A stretch of 64,000 nt of DNA from Methylotenera sp. G11 (GTDB taxonomy: Bacteria > Pseudomonadota > Gammaproteobacteria > Burkholderiales > Methylophilaceae), in the NCBI RefSeq assembly GCF_000799735.1, contig NZ_JUHH01000001.1:496001-560000 (forward strand), read 5' to 3'. The position numbers were made by a program, and so were the translations under genes. How positions within the stretch are numbered: the stretch's first letter is position 1; every line of letters starts with the position of its first letter. Under the pieces are notes generated by a model. The model was not told the origin of the DNA. It worked only from the letters and a program-made list of their open reading frames with translations, and ran no database searches. This document shows, piece by piece, positions 39,731 through 48,200 of the stretch.

Positions 39731-40648
39731 ATGGCCGGCGCCAGTCTTTTGACACTGATTGATGATATAGCAACCATACTTGACGATGTATCGGTCATGA
39801 CCAAAGTAGCAGCAAAGAAAACTGCCGGTGTGCTGGGGGATGACCTGGCGCTCAATGCGCAGCAGGTAAACGGCGTCAATGCAGACCGTGAGCTTCCGGT
39901 GATCTGGGCGGTTGCCAAAGGTTCAATGATCAACAAGGTGATCCTGGTGCCCCTGGCGCTGGCCATCAGTGCGTTAGCGCCATGGGCTGTCGTTCCGCTC
40001 CTGATGCTGGGAGGCCTGTTCCTGTGTTTTGAAGGTGTGGAAAAACTGTACCACAAGCTGTTTCTTCATGACGAAGCCAGGCACCTGGACCCACAGCAGA
40101 CCACCAACGCGAATGAAATCGTCACCAAGGAAACCGAGCAGGACAAGATCAAAGGCGCGATCCGCACCGATTTCGTGCTGTCGGCCGAGATTATCGTCAT
40201 TACACTGGGCACGGTTGCCACCGCCACATTCAGCAATCAGGTCATGGTGCTGGCCGGTATCGCGATCATTATGACCGTCGGTGTCTATGGCCTTGTCGCC
40301 GGCATTGTAAAACTGGATGACGGCGGTTTGTACCTGGCGCAATGCAAAGGCGAGAATCTCATTGCCGTATTAAAAAGAAAACTGGGCTTCGGTATCCTTA
40401 AATTCGCGCCCTACATGATGAAGACATTGTCGGTGGTCGGTACCGCCGCCATGTTCCTGGTTGGCGGCGCCATACTCACACATGGCATACCGGCCGTTCA
40501 CCACTGGATTGAACACGCTGCGGACACCATGAACAATGGCTTTCTGCAATGGCTGGCACCGACATTATTGAACGGCTTGTTTGGCGTGGCAGCAGGCGCG
40601 CTGGCGCTGATGCTGGTGATCCCGATCCAGCGCTTATTCAAACGCTGA
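39731..40648 (+). CDS. DUF808 (YedI-like) inner-membrane protein
   Basis: A 305-residue protein beginning [20 protein letters not shown], followed by [20 protein letters not shown] and [20 protein letters not shown], the strongly conserved start of the DUF808 family (E. coli YedI). Several membrane helices follow ([35 protein letters not shown]). No function is established for the family. Ribosome site AGGAAA is present. The semiSWEET gene follows 60 bases later on the same strand. Confidence 0.88.
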   Translation: MAGASLLTLIDDIATILDDVSVMTKVAAKKTAGVLGDDLALNAQQVNGVNADRELPVIWAVAKGSMINKVILVPLALAISALAPWAVVPLLMLGGLFLCFEGVEKLYHKLFLHDEARHLDPQQTTNANEIVTKETEQDKIKGAIRTDFVLSAEIIVITLGTVATATFSNQVMVLAGIAIIMTVGVYGLVAGIVKLDDGGLYLAQCKGENLIAVLKRKLGFGILKFAPYMMKTLSVVGTAAMFLVGGAILTHGIPAVHHWIEHAADTMNNGFLQWLAPTLLNGLFGVAAGALALMLVIPIQRLFKR

Positions 40649-40708
40649 AGCCTGAACCGGCAGCACACTTCGAACCGCCTTAAACCAATACCGGCACCAG
40701 AAAACCAG

Positions 40709-40966
40709 ATGGATACAATAACCGACCTAATAGGCTACTGCTCGGCAGTCCTGACCACGACAGCATTTGTGCCGCAGGCGCTGCAATCACTGAAAACCCG
40801 TGATTTATCGGGAATATCACTCCCCATGTACAGCCTGTTCAGCCTCGGCGTATCAGGCTGGCTGATTTACGGGCTGATGATTGACAGCTGGCCGATCATT
40901 GCCGCCAACAGTATCACGCTGATACTGGCCTGCATCGTGCTGTACCTTAAAGTTAAACACCGGTAG
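40709..40966 (+). CDS. SemiSWEET/PQ-loop sugar transporter
   Basis: 85 residues, three membrane helices, with the PQ motif in AVLTTTAFVPQALQSLKTRD and the conserved GISLPMYSLFSLGVSGWLIY. This is the half-size SWEET type, which dimerises to form a sugar pore; the sugar cannot be inferred. It starts 60 bases after the DUF808 gene and may share its transcript. Confidence 0.88.
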   Translation: MDTITDLIGYCSAVLTTTAFVPQALQSLKTRDLSGISLPMYSLFSLGVSGWLIYGLMIDSWPIIAANSITLILACIVLYLKVKHR

Positions 40967-40988
40967 AAAATCAAACACCGGCAGCACT

Positions 40989-41678
40989 TCAGTTTTTCTT
41001 CACAAAACCCAAGTCCATCAGTGCACGCTGCAATTGGCTTGCCACCAGGCGGTAACCTGCGGCATTAGGATGGATAGGGTCAGCTTTAAGACTGTTTTTT
41101 GCCAGCACATCAGAAAACAGGTCTTCAATCAAAGGCGTACCGGTTTCTTCCGCCAGCTTCCCGTATAAAGGATGGTCTGACAGGTTCCCGAAAGCCGCCC
41201 CTACCGGGCTGAATTCCGGAATGGCAATTAACGCAGTCTGGATGCTGCGGGCTTTGGCCTGGCTCAGTATGGATTTCAGGTTACCTACGGTTTCTGGCTC
41301 CGGCACGTGTTTCAGGAAATCATTACCGCCAAGTTCAACAATCAGCAGGTCAATCTTCTGCTCACCGGTTTCATGTGCTTCCAGCAAAGATGAAAGACGA
41401 GCCAGGCCATCCGCAGAAGTATTGCCGGGGACACCTGCATTAATCACATTCCAGCCGGTATTGCCTGCCAGCAGGCTGGCATAGTCTTCTCCGCTGCCGG
41501 CACCTGTGCCATAAGTGAGGCTGTCACCCAGGATCACGACATTGGAAGCAGCCGGTAACGGGGCATGCTGGTAGTCACGGTCACAGGCGGCAGCCGTGCA
41601 TACAAACAAACAGGCCAGCAATAAACGTTTAAACATGGTAAAAATCATTGATGCATGCTTCTTTTCTTTAAACTTCAT
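40989..41678 (-). CDS. SGNH-family (TesA-like) esterase/lysophospholipase, probable lipoprotein
   Basis: The 229-residue product has the four SGNH blocks: NVVILGDSLTYGTG (nucleophile Ser), NAGVPGNTSADGLARL, VELGGNDFL (Asn) and DPIHPNAAGYRLVA (Asp and His). The N-terminus MFKRLLLACLFVCTAAAC is a signal peptide with a Cys that may be lipidated. The ATG at 41678 overlaps the dehydrogenase stop as ATGA, so translation is coupled; internal ATGs at 41648 and 41636 would place the signal peptide nearer the N-terminus. Related TesA enzymes act as thioesterase, protease I or lysophospholipase L1. Confidence 0.87.
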   Translation of the reverse strand: MKFKEKKHASMIFTMFKRLLLACLFVCTAAACDRDYQHAPLPAASNVVILGDSLTYGTGAGSGEDYASLLAGNTGWNVINAGVPGNTSADGLARLSSLLEAHETGEQKIDLLIVELGGNDFLKHVPEPETVGNLKSILSQAKARSIQTALIAIPEFSPVGAAFGNLSDHPLYGKLAEETGTPLIEDLFSDVLAKNSLKADPIHPNAAGYRLVASQLQRALMDLGFVKKN

Positions 41679-43459
41679 TTCTTCAGGGTGTACACCAGTA
41701 TATTATCACCGGCAGTAAAACCGAAAATGGCATTGCCCCCGGCGGCCACTGCCACATACTGCACACCGTCGATTTCATAGCTGATGGGCGGCGCATTGAC
41801 CCCGGCATCTGCCTTAGCCTGCCATAACAGCGCGCCGGTGCTGCTATTGTAGGCATTGAAGCTGCCATCACCCTCGCCCATGAACAGCAAGCCGCCACGG
41901 GTTGCCAGCACACCACCCATCAAGGGCTGTTCTGTTTTTACCTGCCAGCGGATTTTACCTGTCGCCAAATCAATTGCTGATACCGTGCCCCATCTCGGGT
42001 CTTTGGTAGGCTCGGACGATGCATAACGGATCGGGGGCAAGCCTTCTTTAGCCGGCTCTTCAACCAGGGTATATCTGATCGGGGCGTGAATCCCGGCAAC
42101 ATAAGCAGTCTGGCTTCCATCATCCAAAGCGCTCGGACTCCAGTTGGAACCGCCAAGGATACCCGGGTAAAGCACGGTACCTTCCCTGGTCGCTTTCGCA
42201 AACAGGTTCTTCTGCGGCACAAAGGCTTCCGATTTCATCAGCAATGCGCCAGTAGCTCTATCATTCACGTAATACCAGCCTGTCTTGCCGGCCTGGCCTA
42301 CCGCAGGGACCTTCCTGCCATCCTTGACATAATCAAACAGCACCGGCGGGCTTGCCAGGTCATAACCCCATACATCGTGCGGTACCTGCTGGTAATGCCA
42401 TTTAAGCTTGCCGGTTTCCGTATCCAGGGCGACAAGCGAGACCGTGTATAGATTATCACCGGGGCGTGAAACATCGTTCATCTGCGGCGAAGGATTACCG
42501 GTGCCGAAAAACAGTGTATTGGTACTGGTGTCAATGGCCGGCGTACTCCAGGCGGAGCCTCCGCCATAACGCCATGCATCCGGGTGGTTTTTGGCATTTT
42601 CTTTTTCCGCAGCGATGTCTCTGTTGAGTGAAATGCCATCTGAAGTCGTTGCAGCAAAAGTACCCTCCCAGCCCTGGGATGGAATCGTATCGAACTGCCA
42701 TACGCGGTTGCCATTGTTCACATCGTATGCCGCCAGGAAACCCGGGCGGCCATACAGGCCGCTCACGCCGATGACTGCGCCCAATGGCGCATCGATCCTC
42801 GGGGTATCTACGTGCAGGCCGTAGCCAACGCCCGTTACGCCGACGATCACCTTGCCGTGATACACAACCGGCGCCATTGCGATACCGATTCCGGTGCCGC
42901 CGTAAGCATCTTTCTGGCTTTTTGCATCGGCCTTGCTTAATAATCCGGTATTTTCCGTCAATGCGGTATCGTCCGCGACATTGATATCCCATATTTTTGC
43001 GCCGGTTTTCGCATCAAGCGCAATCAGCCTGGCATCCACCGTCCCGATAAACACCTTGCCGTCGCTGACGGCGACTCCCCGGTTAGCCGGGCCGCAGCAC
43101 ATTTTCCAGTTTGCTTTACGCTCATGCCGGTAGCGCCATAACTCCTTACCGGTTCGCGCATCCAGCGCCGCCACATGGTTATAAGGCAGGGCCACATACA
43201 TCACGCCCCCTGCAACAATAGGCGTAGCCTGAAAACTGGCTGCAACACCGGTTTTAAATTGCCACGCCAGGCCAAGTTTTCCAACATTTTCTGTGTTAAT
43301 CTGAGTGAGTGGCGACATACGCTGATTCGTGTAATCACGCCCGAAACTCGGCCACTGGCTGCTCTCGGTGTCGTGTTTACCTGCGACTCCGGCACAGGCT
43401 GCCAGTGCCATGGCACTTAACGCCATCATAGTCGTTGCCAATTTTCTTGATTTGGACAT
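41675..43459 (-). CDS. PQQ-type beta-propeller dehydrogenase lipoprotein
   Basis: 594 residues from MSKSRKLATTMMALSAMALAAC, a clear lipoprotein signal peptide. The rest is an eight-bladed PQQ propeller: SSQWPSFGRDYTNQRMSPLT at the start, tryptophan-docking repeats (LDARTGKELWRYRH, LDAKTGAKIWDINV, NNGNRVWQFDT, LDTETGKLKWHYQQ), and an adjacent Cys-Cys pair in WKMCCGPANRGVAV as in quinoprotein alcohol dehydrogenases. In the catalytic-Asp region the sequence is HDVWGYDLASPP: Gly stands where family members have Asp, with an Asp two residues on (eye alignment). No haem domain or PQQ genes adjacent. A frame upstream of 43459 is not supported. Substrate unknown. Confidence 0.85.
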   Translation of the reverse strand: MSKSRKLATTMMALSAMALAACAGVAGKHDTESSQWPSFGRDYTNQRMSPLTQINTENVGKLGLAWQFKTGVAASFQATPIVAGGVMYVALPYNHVAALDARTGKELWRYRHERKANWKMCCGPANRGVAVSDGKVFIGTVDARLIALDAKTGAKIWDINVADDTALTENTGLLSKADAKSQKDAYGGTGIGIAMAPVVYHGKVIVGVTGVGYGLHVDTPRIDAPLGAVIGVSGLYGRPGFLAAYDVNNGNRVWQFDTIPSQGWEGTFAATTSDGISLNRDIAAEKENAKNHPDAWRYGGGSAWSTPAIDTSTNTLFFGTGNPSPQMNDVSRPGDNLYTVSLVALDTETGKLKWHYQQVPHDVWGYDLASPPVLFDYVKDGRKVPAVGQAGKTGWYYVNDRATGALLMKSEAFVPQKNLFAKATREGTVLYPGILGGSNWSPSALDDGSQTAYVAGIHAPIRYTLVEEPAKEGLPPIRYASSEPTKDPRWGTVSAIDLATGKIRWQVKTEQPLMGGVLATRGGLLFMGEGDGSFNAYNSSTGALLWQAKADAGVNAPPISYEIDGVQYVAVAAGGNAIFGFTAGDNILVYTLKK

Positions 43460-43639
43460 TGCAAGGGCTTTCTGGTTAATATTGATGGATGTATTGGTCG
43501 AGTATACCGATTTGTATACTTCTTGCCAATTGCAAAAAAAACTAAAAAAACAGGCGCATGGCATATTGCCGGCTCTGCACTATTTCAAAGTTGGGCTTAA
43601 GCCATACTTAAACGTGGCCGCAAACAAAAAGGAATTCAT

Positions 43640-44230
43640 ATGAACGATCGCATCCAGCAAATACTTAACCAGATCACAGAACTTGAAGATGATCTGCGTA
43701 TTGCGTTGAACGAACAGCAGTCCAGCATGTTTTTCCAGATAAAAGGTAAACGCGTCGAATTTGAGCAGTCGATCAAGGAAACGCATAAACGGTTAAAAAC
43801 CAGCTTCTTTCGCTGGCTGGTCACTTACAGGCCACAGAACCTGATTACCGGCCCGATCATTTACTCCATGATCATCCCGCTGCTGATCACAGACTTTTTT
43901 GTCACCTTATATCAGCTGACATGCTTTCCCATATACGGCATCAAACGGGTACGCCGCAGCGATTACATCGTCTATGACAGGATGCATCTTAACTACCTGA
44001 ACTTCATTGAAAAATTCCATTGCACCTACTGTGCATACGGCAATGGCATGATTGCCTATGTCAGTGAAGTGATTGCCAGGACCGAGCAGTACTTCTGCCC
44101 GATCAAGCACGCAAGGAAAATCCTGGGCACCCATTCGCGCTACGAAAGGTTTCTGGAATATGGCGACGCAGAGGATTACCAGAAGAAACTCGAAGAATAT
44201 CGCCGCGCCCTGGAAAATGAAAAAAGCTGA
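43640..44230 (+). CDS. Conserved hypothetical membrane protein
   Basis: 196 residues, not recognised. N-terminal charged helix/coiled coil (residues 1-55, QQILNQITELEDDLRIALNE), a hydrophobic stretch of about 35 residues (ITGPIIYSMIIPLLITDFFV then TLYQLTCFPIYGI), a mid-part with FHCTYCAYGNGMIAYVSEVI (C-x-x-C) and YFCPIKHARKILG (a further Cys), and a charged C-terminal helix. The three cysteines could bind metal or a haem-like cofactor, but no family can be named. Start has weak ribosome site AAAGGA. Convergent with the next gene and divergent from the dehydrogenase. Confidence 0.78.
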   Translation: MNDRIQQILNQITELEDDLRIALNEQQSSMFFQIKGKRVEFEQSIKETHKRLKTSFFRWLVTYRPQNLITGPIIYSMIIPLLITDFFVTLYQLTCFPIYGIKRVRRSDYIVYDRMHLNYLNFIEKFHCTYCAYGNGMIAYVSEVIARTEQYFCPIKHARKILGTHSRYERFLEYGDAEDYQKKLEEYRRALENEKS

Positions 44231-44261
44231 CTTGTCTGCATGGCGGACAAATCAATGCTTC

Positions 44262-45215
44262 TTAATATTGGGTGTTCTTATAATTGGTGCCGAAAAATTC
44301 CATCATCAGGAAATCTTCCAGGCCGGCATTATCCTCCAGCCGTGCTGACTGTACGACAGAGCGGCCCAGCCGGTGCGACTCCCAGTTAAAGTCACCGTCA
44401 TAATGCTCACGTATCAGCTGGATCATGCGCCGGATCATGAGCAGGCGCACATCCTGGCCACCGCTTGCCTCCACTTCATAAAACTGTCGCCTGGAACTGC
44501 TGTAATCATTCGTCCAGCCGCGGAAAGCGAATGTGGCGCTGCGCGGCCCCAGGCTGGTAATTTCAAAGATGCCGTTAGTGCCATATTTAAGGTTGCGTTT
44601 CACGCGCTCATCCCTCAGTTGCGCTTCCGTCTGGCCGAGTTCGCGCGCTGCGGCTTCTGCATTGACCTGGGCGGCTACCGACTCTGAATCCATGCGTTTT
44701 GCCTGCATGGCCTTGACGTAGGAGGCCATGTCCGTGTACTGCTGCTCCAGCGGCGGCTCCTTAACCTCAGGCTCCTGAGCCGTGCGCTTGTTCAGCTCCG
44801 GCTTGACTTTAGGCTCGGGTGGTACGGTAAAACGCGGCTTTTTATCAGGCGCCGGTTTTTTTGCGATGATCTTGGGGGCAGCCGCAGCGGGTTCCGGCGC
44901 CTTGACTTCAGGAACCGGCTCCGCAGCCGGCGGCTGCAACTCCTGTATCGGCTCGGTCACTTGCCTGGGCACGCTAAGCGGCGCCAGGCTTACCTCAATA
45001 GCTTGTGCCGGTATGGATGGCGGGGTATCAAACTTGATCTGCGGCACCGCAAAAAATATCAAAGCATGCAACAGCAGCGAAAATATTATCGCGAGCAGCG
45101 TGTTGCGGCTGATCCGGATGTGGAAGTGATGATCGCTGCTATTTGCCTTCAGGCTCAGTTCGGATAAATGAGCAAAGCTATGATTCAAGTGTTGAGTGTG
45201 CTTATCAGGCCGCAT
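44262..45215 (-). CDS. TonB-like, proline-rich membrane-anchored protein
   Basis: 317 residues. N-terminal cytoplasmic stretch, one membrane helix (NTLLAIIFSLLLHALIFFAV) with the SLLLHA pattern seen in TonB/TolA proteins, then a Pro/Lys/Glu-rich periplasmic linker (residues about 75-160). The C-terminal domain (about 200-317; KRNLKYGTNGIFEITSLG, SATFAFRGWTNDYS) is not the normal TonB fold that I can recognise. No exbB/exbD nearby. The start lies 6 bases after the hrpA stop, so it is co-transcribed and likely coupled with hrpA. Confidence 0.75.
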   Translation of the reverse strand: MRPDKHTQHLNHSFAHLSELSLKANSSDHHFHIRISRNTLLAIIFSLLLHALIFFAVPQIKFDTPPSIPAQAIEVSLAPLSVPRQVTEPIQELQPPAAEPVPEVKAPEPAAAAPKIIAKKPAPDKKPRFTVPPEPKVKPELNKRTAQEPEVKEPPLEQQYTDMASYVKAMQAKRMDSESVAAQVNAEAAARELGQTEAQLRDERVKRNLKYGTNGIFEITSLGPRSATFAFRGWTNDYSSSRRQFYEVEASGGQDVRLLMIRRMIQLIREHYDGDFNWESHRLGRSVVQSARLEDNAGLEDFLMMEFFGTNYKNTQY

Positions 45216-45221
45216 GTATGT

Positions 45222-48200
45222 TTAAAAACGCATATCCTGCCAAATTTTTTCAAGGCGCTTAATCGAGACGGGAAATGGCGTCTTTAGTTCTTGGGCAAAC
45301 AGCGATACGCGCAACTCCTCAATCAGCCAGCGGAAATCCAGCAGTTGCTGCGGAATATCCAGGTGCGCCTGGTTCAGGGCGTTGATTTTATCCTGCCATT
45401 TCTGCCAGATCAAACCGACACTGCCGGCATTCTTGCCATCGCGCTCAGGGTTGGCCGGATGTTTCTCGATACGCAGGCGCAGCGCCTTCAGATAGCGCGG
45501 GATGCTTTGCAGGTATTCCCATGGTGTCTGGCTAAAGCAGCCTTTGTAAACCAGCAGGCCGATCTGCTGTTCTAGGTCGCGTTTCAGCCGGTTGACGGTG
45601 GCCGCCATCTGCCCTTGTTTCTGCATCAGCAGCTGGTACTCGGTTGCGATCGCCTGCGCCTGCCTTGCCACGGCCTCGGTCACTGCCGGCAGGCGTGTTC
45701 TTGCACGCTGCTTCAGTTTCATAAAATCGGCATTGGTGCGCGGCAACTCGTCTTCACCGATGAAAGCGCGATCGGCAATCGCCATGATCATGTCTTCGCG
45801 CAGGTCATCAGGCGCTACGACATTACGCAGCGCCAATGCATATTGGTTAAAATTCGGCAGGCTTTTTTCCAGCTGCTTCATCTGTTCTTTCAACTCAAAA
45901 CGCATCAGGCGGCATATGCCCTTGCGATGGCTCTGCTCCGCTTCGCGGGCGGTATCGAACAGCCTCACTGAAACCGTATCCATGTCGTCTTCCAGTGCCG
46001 GATAACCCGTTACCTTCAAACCATCCCGCTCAAAACTCAGGGTCTGCGGCAGGTCACCGAAATCCCATTGTTTCAGGCCGGTCTTTTCAATATCGGGTGA
46101 AGTGTTCCTGAACGTCAGCTGCGCAGCAGAACCCAGCTGTTTTTTCAGCGCGTTCCAGTCGCGCCCCATTCCCAGCTCGCGCCCGGCATCATCAATCACC
46201 CTGAAATTCATTAAATGGTGGGCTGGTATGTCAGTTAAACTCCAGTCTTCCTTGCTGATTTTGAGCGTGGTTTTATATTGAATGTAAGCGGCAAGCGTAT
46301 CCAGTAAAGATAATACCCCTACCGCGTCATTCCGGCGCAGGCCGGAATCCAGACCATTATCCACGTAGTCGACCTGACTGGATTCCCGCCTGCGCGGGAA
46401 TGACGACAATGGGTTTTGCTCTGCATACTCCAGAAAACTGGTGGCAAACTCCGGCACCGGCACGCAGACGCGGCGGAAAGTCTTGGGCAATGCCTTGATC
46501 AGGTAAGTGAGTTTTTCACGCAGCATACCCGGCACCAGCCATTCGGTCTGCACCGGATTAAGCTGGTTCAGTAACGCCAGTGGAATGGTTGCCGTCACGC
46601 CATCCAGCACATGGCCAGGCTCAAAACGGTATTTAAGCGCAACCTCAACGCCGTCAAGCATGATCTTCTCGGGAAACTGTACCGCGGTAATCGCATCTGC
46701 GCCATGGCGCATCAGGTCGTCACGCGTCAGGTAAAGCAATCTGGGGTTCAGTTTCTCAGCTTCTGCACGCCATTTCTCAAAGCTGGCCGCGTTATAGATA
46801 TCGGCAGGAATCCTGGCATCATAAAATGTAAACAACTGATGTTCATCCACCAGCACATCCTGCCGGCGCGCTTTGTGCTCAAGCTCTTCCACCTCGGCAA
46901 TCAGGCGTTCATTGGCAGTAAAGAAAGCCGCGCGCGTATCGAACTCGCCATTGGCAAGCGCTTCGCGGATAAAAATCCCGCGCGACTCCTTAGGGTCAAT
47001 CGGGCCATAATGCACGCGCCGTTTAGGGATAACCGTCAGGCCATACAGGCTCACGCGCTCCCACGCGTTCACCATGCCCATTTTCCTGTCCCAGCGCGGG
47101 TCTGAGTAATGGCTTTCGGTCAGCCCGCGCGCCAATGGCTCGATCCAGTCCGGCTCGATTTTAGCGACACAGCGTGCATATAGCTTGCTGGTGTCTACCA
47201 GTTCTGCCGCAATCACCCATTTAGGCCGTTGCTTTTTGAGTGCAGAGCCGGGAGCGATATGAAAGCGGATGCCGCGCGCACCGGCGTAAGACTCGCTCTC
47301 GCCGTCTTTAAAACCAATGTTGCCAAGCAGGCCGGCAAGCAGCGCTTTGTGGATCTGTTCAAAAGTCGCCTCTTTTTCGTTGAGCTTGAATTCCATCTCG
47401 GACACGATATCCAGCAGCTGCCCGTGCAGTTCTCGCCATTCCTTAAGCCGTAAAAAGGACAGGAAACTGCTATGGCATTGATTAAGCAAGTCCTTATTGG
47501 ATTTTTTCGTTTTCAGTGCATTGTCAAAAAAGTCCCACAGCTTGAGGTAGCTCATGAAATCGGAACCTTCGCCGGCAAACCTGGCATGGGCGTTGTCTGC
47601 CGCCTCCCGCTTATCCATCGGCCGTTCACGCGGGTCCTGAATGCTCAGCACACTGGCAATGATCAGGATCTCCTTCAGGCAATGTTCGCGCTTTGCAGCC
47701 AAAATCATGCGCCCGACCCGCGGATCCAACGGCAGTTTGGCCAGTTGCAGCCCGGTTTCTGTGATCTGGCGGCGGGCATCCACGGCACCCAGCTCCTGCA
47801 GCAGCAGGTAGCCATCGGCAATCAGCCTGGAGCTTGGCGCCTCAATGAACGGAAACTCCGCGACATCGCCCAGGCGCAAAGCCGCCATGCGCAGAATGAC
47901 GGCAGCCAGAGAACTGCGCAGGATCTCAGGTTCGGTAAATTCCGGGCGCCCGTTAAAATCCTGCTCTGAGTACAGGCGCACGCAGATACCGTCTGAAACA
48001 CGGCCGCAGCGCCCGGCTCTTTGCCTGGCGGCCGCCTGGCTGATTTTCTCGATCTGCAGCTGCTCGACCTTGGCGCGCGGGCTATAACGGTTAACCCGCG
48101 CCAATCCGGCATCAATCACATATTTGATGCCCGGCACAGTCAGTGAGGTTTCTGCCACATTGGTTGCCAGCACGATACGCCGGCTGCTGTGGCTTTTGAA

